From Bacillota bacterium (GTDB taxonomy: Bacteria; Bacillota; Clostridia; Acetivibrionales; DSM-1351): DNA of 6,502 nucleotides. The stretch is taken from the NCBI GenBank assembly GCA_023412635.1, contig JAEYNI010000211.1, positions 1-6,502 on the forward strand. The letters run 5' to 3'. The notes under the pieces are model-generated. The model was not told the origin of the DNA, searched no databases, and worked only from the letters and a program-made list of their open reading frames with translations. The translations under genes and the position numbers were made by a program. Below, in pieces: positions 1 to 5,990 of this stretch. Positions within the stretch are counted from its first letter, which is position 1, and every line of letters begins with the position of its first letter.

Positions 1-1291
1 CTACGGTACCATCGGAACCAAGTCCCCAGAATAAACATTTGATGGTTGATTTTGGTGCAGCATTAATATGCTCATCAATATTAAGGGAAGTATGGGTAAC
101 ATCATCTACTATACCGATTGTAAACCCATCCTTCGGGCTTGGCTGCTTGAGATTGTCATATACGGCCTTAATATGTGCCGGTGTTGTATCCTTGGATGCC
201 AGGCCAAAACGACCTCCGACTATTAATGGAGCATTCTCCAGTCCATAATAAGCTGCCTTTACGTCGAGATACAGTGGTTCGCCTACTGCACCGGGTTCCT
301 TTGTTCTATCAAGAACTGCGACCTTTTTTACTGTCTTTGGAATTACATTTAACAAGTGCTTGGCTGAGAAGGGCCTGAATAAATGAACCTTGACAACACC
401 GTATTTTTCACCGTTTGCGTTAAGATAGTCAATAGCTTCTTCAATTACATCAGTAATAGATCCCATTGCAATTATTATGTTTTCCGCATCTGGAGCACCG
501 TAATAATCGAAGAGACCATGCTTTCTGCCGGTAAGCTCTCCAACCTTATTCATGTAATCCTCAACAATATTTACAATATTGTCATAGTAAGGATTTGCTG
601 CTTCACGATTCTGGAAGTAAACATCCGGATTCTGAGCGGTTCCTCTTGTTACCGGATGATTTGGTGATAGAGACCTATCCCTGAATTCCTTGACTGCATC
701 ATAGTCTACAAGACTGGCCAAGTCTTCATATTCCAAAGCTTCAATCTTTTGAATTTCATGAGAAGTTCTGAAACCGTCAAAAAAATGTAAGAAAGGAAGT
801 CTGCCCTTTATTGCTGCCAAGTGTGCTACAGGTGCTATATCCATTACTTCCTGAACTGACCCGGAAGCCAACATGACAACTCCCGTTTGTCTCGCTGCCA
901 TTACATCCTGATGGTCTCCAAATATGGACAGAGCCTGGGTGGCAATAGCTCTGGCACTGACGTGAAATACGGCAGGCAGCAATTCTCCTGATACCTTATA
1001 CATATTTGGTATCATTAACAATAATCCCTGTGAAGCGGTAAAGGTTGTTGTCAAAGCTCCTGCCTGCAAAGAACCATGCAGTGTTCCTGCTGCACCCGCT
1101 TCTGACTGCATTTCTACAACACGGACTTTTTGTCCGAATATATTCTTTTTGCCTTTGGCGGACCATTCGTCTACTGATTCCGCCATATTCGACGATGGTG
1201 TAATAGGGTAAATCGCTGCTACATCGGTATACGCGTAGGCAACATAAGCAGCAGCTGTATTACCATCCACCGTCATTTTAATTTTTGACAT
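1..1291 (-). CDS. nifJ: Pyruvate:ferredoxin (flavodoxin) oxidoreductase, N-terminal 430 residues (partial)
   Basis: The enzyme oxidatively decarboxylates pyruvate to acetyl-CoA and CO2 in the cytoplasm, passing electrons to ferredoxin or flavodoxin; it uses thiamine diphosphate and Fe-S clusters. The visible part starts MSKIKMTVDGNTAAAYVAYA and covers domain I (about 1-250), domain II (about 260-415) and the first residues of domain III (GLGSDGTV, about 423-430). YPITPSS (28-34), VEMQSEAGAAG (59-69), HVSARA (110-115) and GDHQDVMAARQTG are family motifs. Thr31, Glu64 and Arg114 fall at the same numbers as the substrate and cofactor residues of the Desulfovibrio africanus enzyme. A full single-chain enzyme is about 1170 residues, so the cofactor-binding C-terminal two thirds lie outside the window. 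The ATG at 1291 has GGGGTGA (1298-1304) 6 nt upstream. It follows the small TAAW gene by 30 nt, probably in one transcript. No internal stop was seen. The family call is very secure. Confidence 0.96.
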   Translation of the reverse strand, partial: MSKIKMTVDGNTAAAYVAYAYTDVAAIYPITPSSNMAESVDEWSAKGKKNIFGQKVRVVEMQSEAGAAGTLHGSLQAGALTTTFTASQGLLLMIPNMYKVSGELLPAVFHVSARAIATQALSIFGDHQDVMAARQTGVVMLASGSVQEVMDIAPVAHLAAIKGRLPFLHFFDGFRTSHEIQKIEALEYEDLASLVDYDAVKEFRDRSLSPNHPVTRGTAQNPDVYFQNREAANPYYDNIVNIVEDYMNKVGELTGRKHGLFDYYGAPDAENIIIAMGSITDVIEEAIDYLNANGEKYGVVKVHLFRPFSAKHLLNVIPKTVKKVAVLDRTKEPGAVGEPLYLDVKAAYYGLENAPLIVGGRFGLASKDTTPAHIKAVYDNLKQPSPKDGFTIGIVDDVTHTSLNIDEHINAAPKSTIKCLFWGLGSDGTV

Positions 1292-1321
1292 AAAAAATCA
1301 CCCCGTTATTAATAAATTTTA

Positions 1322-1513
1322 TTAAAGTCTACTTCCGTTATCTACCCATTTTTTCGCTTCTGAAACGCCCTCTTCATCAGGGATAATGACATCTGTATGC
1401 TTCTGCTTTGTTTTTTCCTTGGTCCATGCTGCAGTACCCTCGTTGTCAGTGGGCCTGTAGGCTGTTAAACGCCTGTTATCACGCCCGTCAAGTTGTGCAT
1501 CTTTTTTATTCAT
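1322..1513 (-). CDS. Small TAAW-motif protein, DUF3787-like (63 aa)
   Basis: This is a 63-residue hydrophilic protein with many charged residues, no membrane segment and no signal peptide. It carries TAAW at residues 27-30 and ends in a segment (IPDEEGVSEAKKWVDNGSRL) that fits the clostridial DUF3787 family, whose members are about 60 residues long with a conserved TAAW. From memory, some relatives are labelled spore-surface proteins; I could not verify this, and no biochemical role is known to me. The start is well supported: AAGGAGG (1520-1526) lies 6 nt upstream of the ATG. The gene is followed after 30 nt by nifJ on the same strand, so the two are probably co-transcribed, though whether the protein has anything to do with PFOR is open. 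It is real rather than a chance ORF because of the strong ribosome site, the family-like sequence and the tight spacing. Confidence 0.85.
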   Translation of the reverse strand: MNKKDAQLDGRDNRRLTAYRPTDNEGTAAWTKEKTKQKHTDVIIPDEEGVSEAKKWVDNGSRL

Positions 1514-1587
1514 AACATTCCTCCTTAAATAAATATATTTTTACTGATGTTTTAGTTTTTCTTATTTTTAGTTATTTATTCTAATTC

Positions 1588-1616
1588 ATTATAGGTATTC
1601 ACCAAAAATTTATCTA
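1588..1616 (-). promoter_or_regulatory. Candidate sigma-A promoter for the TAAW gene and nifJ
   Basis: Read on the minus strand, a perfect -10 TATAAT (1593-1588) is preceded at 17 bp by TAGATA (1616-1611), which matches the -35 consensus at four of six positions. Transcription would start near 1580, leaving a leader of roughly 65 nt before the TAAW gene. The surrounding DNA is so AT-rich that chance matches are easy, so this is only a candidate. Confidence 0.45.
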
Positions 1617-1662
1617 TTTTAAATTAGAGATGATATTAATTCACAGTTTAAATATTCTTTAT

Positions 1663-1708
1663 TAATTAGTAAAATAATATTTAACAGATAAAATTTATAT
1701 ACTAATTA
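1663..1708. repeat. Inverted repeat TAATTAGT / ACTAATTA in the divergent gap
   Basis: TAATTAGT (1663-1670) and ACTAATTA (1701-1708) are exact reverse complements with 30 bp between them. The right arm touches the candidate -35 of the GH2 gene. The centre-to-centre distance of 38 bp is between three and four helical turns. They could be half-sites of a regulator, but 8-bp AT-only arms arise readily by chance in DNA of this composition. Confidence 0.3.
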
Positions 1709-1739
1709 GACACAAAAAAAACAAATATAGATATATAAT
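1707..1739 (+). promoter_or_regulatory. Candidate promoter of the GH2 gene
   Basis: TAGACA (1707-1712) matches the -35 consensus at five of six positions, and TATATAAT (1732-1739) offers a -10. The spacing is poor (19 bp to TATATA, 21 bp to TATAAT), so either an activator is needed or one box is misidentified. The AT-rich setting makes false matches likely. Confidence 0.3.
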
Positions 1740-1767
1740 ATATCATCAGTAAATCAATCAAAAATTC

Positions 1768-1773
1768 AGAAGG
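1768..1773 (+). promoter_or_regulatory. Ribosome binding site that sets the GH2 start
   Basis: AGAAGG sits directly against the ATG at 1774, which leaves no spacer, but lies 9 nt before the in-frame ATG at 1783. The second ATG is therefore the likelier start, giving a protein three residues shorter. Confidence 0.7.
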
Positions 1774-1782
1774 ATGGCAATT

Positions 1783-4170
1783 ATGCAAAAAATAAATCTG
1801 AACTATGACTGGCATTACAAAAGTGATTACAATGAGAATTATTTAGAAAGCTCTTTTGATGATAGTGGATTTGAATTGGTTAATATACCACATACCAATA
1901 AAATTCTGGACTACAATAATTTTGATGAGGCTGAATATCAATTTGTATCCTGTTACAGGAAAAAACTATACATAGCTTCCGAACTGAGTGGTAAGGCACT
2001 TTTACTAAAGTTTGAGGGTGTCTCATCATATGCAGAAGTATACTTAAACGGTAGTTTTATCGGGGAGCATTCAGGGGGATATACGCCTTTTGAAATAGAT
2101 ATATCCGATAAGGTCCAATACGGTAAATACAATTTACTGGTAGTGGTATGCGATTCTACAGAGAAAGAAGACATCCCGCCCTTTGGGAAGGTCATTGACT
2201 ATCTTGTCTTTGGAGGAATATATCGTGAAGTGTGGCTGGAAATCAGAGAGAAAGCATATATAAAAAATATTTTTATAAGAACATATGATGTTCTGGCATC
2301 AGAAAAAACATTGGATATAGATATAGAACTTTCACAGGCTTATGAGGACATGTATGTTGAGTTTAAAATAAACGATGCTGAAAAACGGCTTGTTAGCCGG
2401 TTTATCTATCCGATGGCAAATTCAGTATGGGGTAACACACGGGGAAAGGTATCAAATGTCCGGATTTGGGATATTGAGAATCCTGTATTATACACAATTG
2501 AGGCCCGGTTAAAAATGAATCAGATTGTAATTGATAGCTGGGAGACCAGGTTCGGATTCAGAGAAGTTGTCTTCAGACCGGAGGGTTTTTATCTTAACGG
2601 CAAAAAAATAAAGCTCATTGGCTTAAACAGGCATCAGTCTTATCCTTATGTCGGTTATGCAATGCCGGAATCAGCTCAAAAAAAGGATGCCGACCTGCTT
2701 AAACATGAACTGGGAGTTAACATGGTACGAACCTCCCATTATCCACAATCCAGACATTTCCTTGACAGATGTGACGAAATTGGATTGCTGGTATTTGAAG
2801 AAATCCCAGGCTGGCAACATGTGGGGAAGGAAAAGTGGAAGGAGCTGTCCTGCCAGAATGTGAGGGATATGATCCTGAGGGACAGAAATCACCCGAGTAT
2901 TGTACTGTGGGGGGTAAGAATCAACGAATCAGCCGATAGTGATGAGTTCTACCATAATACCAACAGAATTGCCCATGAGTTGGATAATACCAGGCAGACC
3001 GGAGGTGTGAGGAACTTCAAGGACAGCAATCTGCTGGAGGATGTTTATACCTATAACGATTTTATGCATAATGGCAGTAATTTGGCACTTGAGCTGCCTT
3101 CCAAGGTGACAAAAACCAATGCACCCTATCTTGTAACTGAACACAATGGACATATGTTTCCTACCAAGCGCTTTGACAATGAGAGCAGAAGGCTGGAGCA
3201 TGCCTTGAGACATATGAGGGTTCTGAATACGATGCTGGGCAGCAGTAGAATAAGCGGTGCTATAGGCTGGTGCTTGTCTGACTATAACACTCATAAGGAT
3301 TTCGGAAGTGGAGACAGAATATGCTATCACGGTGTCAGTGATATGTTCAGAATACCTAAGCTTGCCTGGCATGTATATGCATCCCAGCAGGACCTCGTTC
3401 CCGTGCTGGAACTCTCTTCATCTATGGATATAGGAGAACATTCCGGGGGAGATATCGGAACCGTATACGCCTTTACCAACTGTGACTATATAAAACTCTA
3501 CAAGGATAATGAATTCATAAAGACCTTTTATCCTTACTGGAAGCAATTCCCAAATCTGAAACACGCTCCAATAAAAATTGATGATTTCATTGGCGACCTT
3601 CTTACAAAGTATGAGAATATTACAGATAAGGACTCTCTTAGAATGAAAAGCGTATTAAGGGATGTTTCCAAATTCGGAATGAATCTTCCCTTTGGTTCGA
3701 AGCTTCTTATGGGAAGGCTGATGCTTAAATACAAGCTCACAATGGATGACGGTCTGAGACTTTTCGGAACATACGTAAGTAATTGGGGAGGTCAGCGCAT
3801 CAGCTTCAGATTTGAAGGCTATAAGAACGGTGAAATGGTAAAAAGTGTGACAAAGTCAACTTTAGAGGTTGCTCATCTAAAGACTGAAGCTGACAGCAGT
3901 GTACTGGTTGAGGCTGATACCTACGACGTAACAAGAGTTGTATTAAAGGCAACCGACCAGAACGGAAACATTTTGACCTATGCAAATGATGCTATGACAA
4001 TTGAAACTCAGGGCCCCATAGATATTATTGGTCCTAAATGCATAGCCCTTATCGGTGGAGTTAGGGGCTTCTGGATAAAAACAAAAGGCAGTTCTGGGAA
4101 AGGTATTTTAAGTATTAAGTCCGAGAAATACGGAAATGGACAATTACTGTTTGAGGTTATAAAGAAGTAA
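1783..4170 (+). CDS. Glycoside hydrolase family 2 enzyme, probable beta-galactosidase (795 aa)
   Basis: This is a retaining exo-beta-glycosidase with no signal peptide, so it should act in the cytoplasm on imported oligosaccharides. Domains: an N-terminal jelly-roll sugar-binding domain (about 1-165), an immunoglobulin-like domain (about 166-268), a TIM barrel (about 270-545), and C-terminal beta-sandwich domains that include a GH2-type TVYAFTNCDYIKLY segment near 557-571. Barrel motifs are NRHQSYPYVG (about 282), VRTSHYP (about 316), WGVRINES with the acid/base Glu382, VTEHNGHMFPTK with the nucleophile Glu453, and GWCLSDYNTH (about 494). The 71-residue gap between the two glutamates is normal for GH2. 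The family call is firm. The substrate is less certain: beta-galactoside is my first choice, while other GH2 specificities such as beta-glucuronide cannot be ruled out by eye. It stands alone, with no transporter or sugar regulator beside it. The start at 1783 is chosen over 1774 because of ribosome-site spacing. Confidence 0.93.
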   Translation: MQKINLNYDWHYKSDYNENYLESSFDDSGFELVNIPHTNKILDYNNFDEAEYQFVSCYRKKLYIASELSGKALLLKFEGVSSYAEVYLNGSFIGEHSGGYTPFEIDISDKVQYGKYNLLVVVCDSTEKEDIPPFGKVIDYLVFGGIYREVWLEIREKAYIKNIFIRTYDVLASEKTLDIDIELSQAYEDMYVEFKINDAEKRLVSRFIYPMANSVWGNTRGKVSNVRIWDIENPVLYTIEARLKMNQIVIDSWETRFGFREVVFRPEGFYLNGKKIKLIGLNRHQSYPYVGYAMPESAQKKDADLLKHELGVNMVRTSHYPQSRHFLDRCDEIGLLVFEEIPGWQHVGKEKWKELSCQNVRDMILRDRNHPSIVLWGVRINESADSDEFYHNTNRIAHELDNTRQTGGVRNFKDSNLLEDVYTYNDFMHNGSNLALELPSKVTKTNAPYLVTEHNGHMFPTKRFDNESRRLEHALRHMRVLNTMLGSSRISGAIGWCLSDYNTHKDFGSGDRICYHGVSDMFRIPKLAWHVYASQQDLVPVLELSSSMDIGEHSGGDIGTVYAFTNCDYIKLYKDNEFIKTFYPYWKQFPNLKHAPIKIDDFIGDLLTKYENITDKDSLRMKSVLRDVSKFGMNLPFGSKLLMGRLMLKYKLTMDDGLRLFGTYVSNWGGQRISFRFEGYKNGEMVKSVTKSTLEVAHLKTEADSSVLVEADTYDVTRVVLKATDQNGNILTYANDAMTIETQGPIDIIGPKCIALIGGVRGFWIKTKGSSGKGILSIKSEKYGNGQLLFEVIKK

Positions 4171-4203
4171 CTGTTGAAGATAATGTCTGACAATACCAAA
4201 AAT

Positions 4204-4239
4204 GGGCTGTTGCATAACAATATAGATTAATATATGTTA
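4204..4239 (+). repeat. Left terminal inverted repeat of the palindromic element
   Basis: It begins GGGCTGTTGCATAAC and continues through AGATTAATATA to GTTA at 4236-4239. It matches the right end in reverse complement with few mismatches and one or two single-base gaps. Confidence 0.7.
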
Positions 4240-4392
4240 TAAGAAAAGCATTGTACGTGAGGACAGCTCATTGAAATGTGGAAGGATGGTTAAAAACAGT
4301 TGGAGGAATTTCGTGACAAGGAATTACTCTAACTGTTTTGTGTCCGACACATTTATATGAGCTGTTTGGGAGTACAATGGTACGGGTCTTTC

Positions 4393-4427
4393 TAACTATA
4401 TAAATCTTATAGTTATGCGACATCCCC
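4393..4427 (-). repeat. Right terminal inverted repeat of the palindromic element
   Basis: Read on the minus strand it begins GGGGATGTCGCATAAC (4427-4412), continues with AGATTTATATA (4407-4397) and ends in GTTA (4396-4393). It mirrors the left end. Confidence 0.7.
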
Positions 4428-4452
4428 TTTTAATATTCTAGAAGGTGGGCTA

Positions 4453-5322
4453 TTAATTTTTCACAAGCTTTAAAAACTTTACCGCGAAAGGTATTGCCAC
4501 TCCGCCAAGGATAGAGAAGGTTCCAACAAGACCGATTAATTGAGGCAGCGGAAGTGTTATGCCGTAATAATTCTGAACACATGATTGAACAATAACCATT
4601 ATTCCCACCAAAGCAAGTAAAACCAACAAAATCGGTGTAAGTATATATCCGCGCCGATCCTTTTTATACAGCCAAACTGCACTTAGTATACAGGCAGGCA
4701 AAATAACTCCCAAATCTATTGCAAAGGTTGGAACTGTTGTATATATTTCCAAAGCGTCTATTGAACCTATTATGTCCCCGCTTAAGGTTGCAGGCAATAT
4801 AAAAAATATCATCCAGCACAGGGTGGAACAACCACCCAAAAAAATAGTAATTAGTGGACCTGTAAACCTCTTTTCATATACCGATTTCGGATACGGCTCC
4901 TGTTTCATCAGTCCGGCCAAATTCCATATAAAGGAATACAATGCTGTGCCGAATAGGACTAAATATATAATATATATTCTATTAAAGGAAAACTCGGTAA
5001 CAAGGCAAATTGAATGATATAAAAGACCGCTTAGCAAAGAGACCTTTACAAATCGAATCCATAAATATTTTCTCTCTAAAAGCACTCCTGCAACTATAAG
5101 GATACCTACAAACAGCATTGTGATATCCGTCCCTTTACCTGTGGCTGCTTTCAGAATTGTATCATGGGCATAAATGCCATCTCCAAACAAATAATTTTTT
5201 TCTCCATATGTATTAATAACCTCAAATCGGCTTCCTCCATTAGAATAGAAAATGCCAATACATGCAGATATCATCATAAGAACAGCCGCTATCAGCGAGA
5301 GAACATCAAATTTTTTCTTCAT
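4453..5322 (-). CDS. Integral membrane protein of unknown function, about 8 TM helices (289 aa)
   Basis: I do not recognise the family. The protein has about eight hydrophobic helices, at roughly 5-25, 67-82, 90-110, 114-138, 155-177, 193-216, 224-247 and 259-284. A polar stretch of about 40 residues between helices 1 and 2 is probably extracellular and contains YGEKNYLFGDGIYAHDTIL. No ATP-binding motif, protease motif or known transporter signature was seen, and cysteines are scattered. The start is uncertain: ATGs at 5334, 5325 and 5322 are in frame. GAGG (5329-5332) lies 6 nt before 5322, whereas 5334 abuts its only upstream AGG, so I prefer 5322; the longest form has 293 residues. It follows the marR gene by about 24 nt, so it is probably the target or partner of that repressor. 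A permease, sensor or resistance-related role is possible but unproven. It converges on the GH2 gene across the palindromic element. Confidence 0.85.
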   Translation of the reverse strand: MKKKFDVLSLIAAVLMMISACIGIFYSNGGSRFEVINTYGEKNYLFGDGIYAHDTILKAATGKGTDITMLFVGILIVAGVLLERKYLWIRFVKVSLLSGLLYHSICLVTEFSFNRIYIIYLVLFGTALYSFIWNLAGLMKQEPYPKSVYEKRFTGPLITIFLGGCSTLCWMIFFILPATLSGDIIGSIDALEIYTTVPTFAIDLGVILPACILSAVWLYKKDRRGYILTPILLVLLALVGIMVIVQSCVQNYYGITLPLPQLIGLVGTFSILGGVAIPFAVKFLKLVKN

Positions 5323-5346
5323 CATTAACCTCATCCTACTTTCTAA

Positions 5347-5781
5347 CTAAAAGTTCTCTAAATTGCTAAATAATTTATTACAGACATTATTAACCGTATC
5401 AAGCTGTTCTTCGTTGATTCCTTCAAAGAGTTGCCGGGTATAAAGGATTCCCAGTTCTTCATTTGCTTTTAAAAATTCTCTGGTCTTGTCTGTTAATTGG
5501 ACATCTAGGGTTCTCGCATCATTTTTTCCCTGGAGTAATTCTACATAACCCTTGGTACGCATGAGTTCTAACATCTTTCTAACATTTTGTCGGGTTGTTC
5601 CATTTACTTCAGCAATACGGTTAATTGATAAGTCTGTTTCGGGCATGTTTGAAATAATAATAAGCAGAAACCACTGTTTCAGGCTTAAATCGCAAAATAA
5701 TCCATCTCCTTTACTTTGTATTCTGTTTGCTACAATGAGCATGTTTCCAAATGTCATCTGTGCTTTCTGTATCCAATCCAT
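5347..5781 (-). CDS. MarR-family transcriptional regulator (144 aa)
   Basis: This is a winged helix-turn-helix DNA-binding protein, expected to work as a dimer and to be released from DNA by a small ligand or oxidation. In the 144-residue form, helix 1 and the dimer region occupy about 3-25. The helix-turn-helix is about 52-75 (LSINRIAEVNGTTRQNVRKMLELM). The wing is about 80-96 and holds the MarR signature D88-A-R90 (GKNDARTLDVQLT). The C-terminal helices (about 100-144) complete the dimer interface. An in-frame TTG at 5823 would add 14 residues, but the ATG at 5781 has GGAG 6 nt upstream. The extra codons would also overlap the operators and the -10 box, so 5781 is the start. Two related palindromes in its own promoter suggest autorepression. 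The downstream membrane protein gene is probably co-regulated. No ligand can be inferred. Confidence 0.93.
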   Translation of the reverse strand: MDWIQKAQMTFGNMLIVANRIQSKGDGLFCDLSLKQWFLLIIISNMPETDLSINRIAEVNGTTRQNVRKMLELMRTKGYVELLQGKNDARTLDVQLTDKTREFLKANEELGILYTRQLFEGINEEQLDTVNNVCNKLFSNLENF

Positions 5782-5787
5782 TTTTTT

Positions 5788-5791
5788 CTCC
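5788..5791 (-). promoter_or_regulatory. Ribosome binding site that sets the marR start
   Basis: GGAG (5791-5788, minus strand) is followed by six A residues and then ATG at 5781. This favours 5781 over the upstream in-frame TTG at 5823. Confidence 0.75.
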
Positions 5792-5796
5792 AATAT

Positions 5797-5808
5797 GCAA
5801 CTAGTTGC
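5797..5808. promoter_or_regulatory. Operator-like palindrome O2 at the transcription start
   Basis: GCAACTAGTTGC is a perfect 12-bp palindrome sharing the core GCAAyTAGTTGC with O1. Its centre is 23 bp from that of O1, about two helical turns, so two dimers could sit on similar faces. It covers the predicted start of marR transcription. Confidence 0.75.
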
Positions 5809-5812
5809 TTTT

Positions 5813-5841
5813 ATTTTATGCAATTAGTTGCATATTGTCAA
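5813..5841 (-). promoter_or_regulatory. Sigma-A promoter of the marR-membrane protein operon
   Basis: On the minus strand a perfect -35 TTGACA (5841-5836) is followed by a 17-bp spacer and the -10 TAAAAT (5818-5813), five of six to consensus. Transcription should start near 5806, about 25 nt before the marR ATG at 5781. The spacer and start point are covered by two operator-like palindromes. Confidence 0.8.
5818..5833. promoter_or_regulatory. Operator-like palindrome O1 in the promoter spacer
   Basis: ATGCAATTAGTTGCAT is a 16-bp inverted repeat with one mismatched pair (5824/5827). It fills the DNA between the -35 and -10 boxes of the marR promoter, and its last base overlaps the -10. Size, symmetry and place fit a MarR-family dimer site that blocks RNA polymerase. 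Confidence 0.75.
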
Positions 5842-5925
5842 GATGTTTTTTGTAGAAGGATTCAAGAGAATAGCGCGAATGAGAAAAAAAGTGCAGAAGG
5901 TTGGCAGCAGGGAGTATCAGCTGTC

Positions 5926-5952
5926 ACCTTATTTTCGGTATAACATAGTATG
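5926..5952 (+). promoter_or_regulatory. Candidate sigma-K (late mother-cell) promoter for the repeat gene
   Basis: AC (5926-5927, within CACC), a 16-bp gap and CATAGTAT (5944-5951) fit the sigma-K pattern AC-N16-CATAnnnT, though the final A of CATAnnnTA is G here. The start would fall near 5959, leaving about 30 nt to the GTG start, with the ribosome site between. No comparably good sigma-A promoter was found: TATACT at 5956-5961 lacks a -35. The motif is short, so this is only suggestive. Confidence 0.4.
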
Positions 5953-5970
5953 TAGTATACTATTATGTTA
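5941..5970. repeat. Inverted repeat upstream of the repeat gene
   Basis: TAAC plus ATAGTAT (5941-5951) pairs with ATACTAT (5957-5963) and GTTA (5967-5970), giving 11 bp with a TAT bulge and a 5-nt loop. It overlaps the candidate -10 and start point and ends 3 nt before the ribosome site. It could be an operator or a 5'-leader hairpin; its AT-only composition lowers certainty. Confidence 0.4.
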
Positions 5971-5973
5971 ATC

Positions 5974-5981
5974 AGAGGAGG
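5974..5981 (+). promoter_or_regulatory. Ribosome binding site that fixes the GTG start of the repeat gene
   Basis: AGAGGAGG lies 9 nt before GTG at 5991. The nearer ATG at 5999 is out of frame and stops after four codons, and the first in-frame ATG is residue 31, inside the repeats. Confidence 0.75.
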
Positions 5982-5990
5982 CATTCTCAG

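Larger units (their letters stand above)
4204..4427. mobile_element. MITE-like palindromic element with terminal inverted repeats (224 bp)
   Basis: The whole segment is one imperfect palindrome centred at about 4316. The tips GGGCTGTTGCATAAC (4204-4218) and, on the other strand, GGGATGTCGCATAAC (4426-4412) agree at 13 of 15 positions. Further matched arms run inward: AGATTAATATA (4224-4234) against 4397-4407 with one mismatch; CATTGTAC (4249-4256) against 4372-4379; ACAGCTCA (4263-4270) against 4358-4365; AAATGTG (4274-4280) against 4348-4354; an 11-nt arm (4295-4305) against 4327-4337 with one G-T pair; and AATTTC (4307-4312) against GGAATT (4320-4325), around a 7-nt loop. There is no ORF inside. 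The terminal repeats plus lack of coding capacity fit a non-autonomous transposable element mobilised by an unknown transposase. No convincing direct target duplication was seen; the flanks are AAAA and TTTT, which mirror each other. A structured non-coding RNA is the main alternative. Confidence 0.7.
4199..4431. terminator. Possible bidirectional terminator formed by the palindromic element
   Basis: Transcripts of the GH2 gene would fold the element and then read CCCCUUUU (4424-4431). Transcripts from the opposite strand would fold it and then read CCCAUUUUU (4206-4198). Each is a stem followed by a short U run, and I see no other hairpin after either convergent gene. The stem is long and interrupted rather than a compact GC-rich terminator, so the call is tentative. 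Confidence 0.3.

Noticed and set aside
383..667. 94-codon plus-strand frame opposite nifJ
   Set aside because: It is antisense to a clearly conserved PFOR sequence and is a chance open frame with no ribosome site or family resemblance.
2929..3372. 147-codon minus-strand frame inside the GH2 gene
   Set aside because: It lies wholly within a frame carrying the GH2 catalytic motifs and shows no recognisable protein features of its own.
4245..4385. Known riboswitch, T-box or group II intron domain in the structured gap
   Set aside because: I found none of the diagnostic motifs, such as the T-box AGGGTGGNACCGCG or a domain V hairpin. The pairing runs symmetrically to the terminal repeats, which suits a palindromic element better.
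5782..5823. N-terminal extension of the MarR protein from the TTG at 5823
   Set aside because: No ribosome site precedes it, it would be encoded by the operators and -10 box, and it lies upstream of the predicted transcription start; ATG at 5781 has GGAG at 6 nt.
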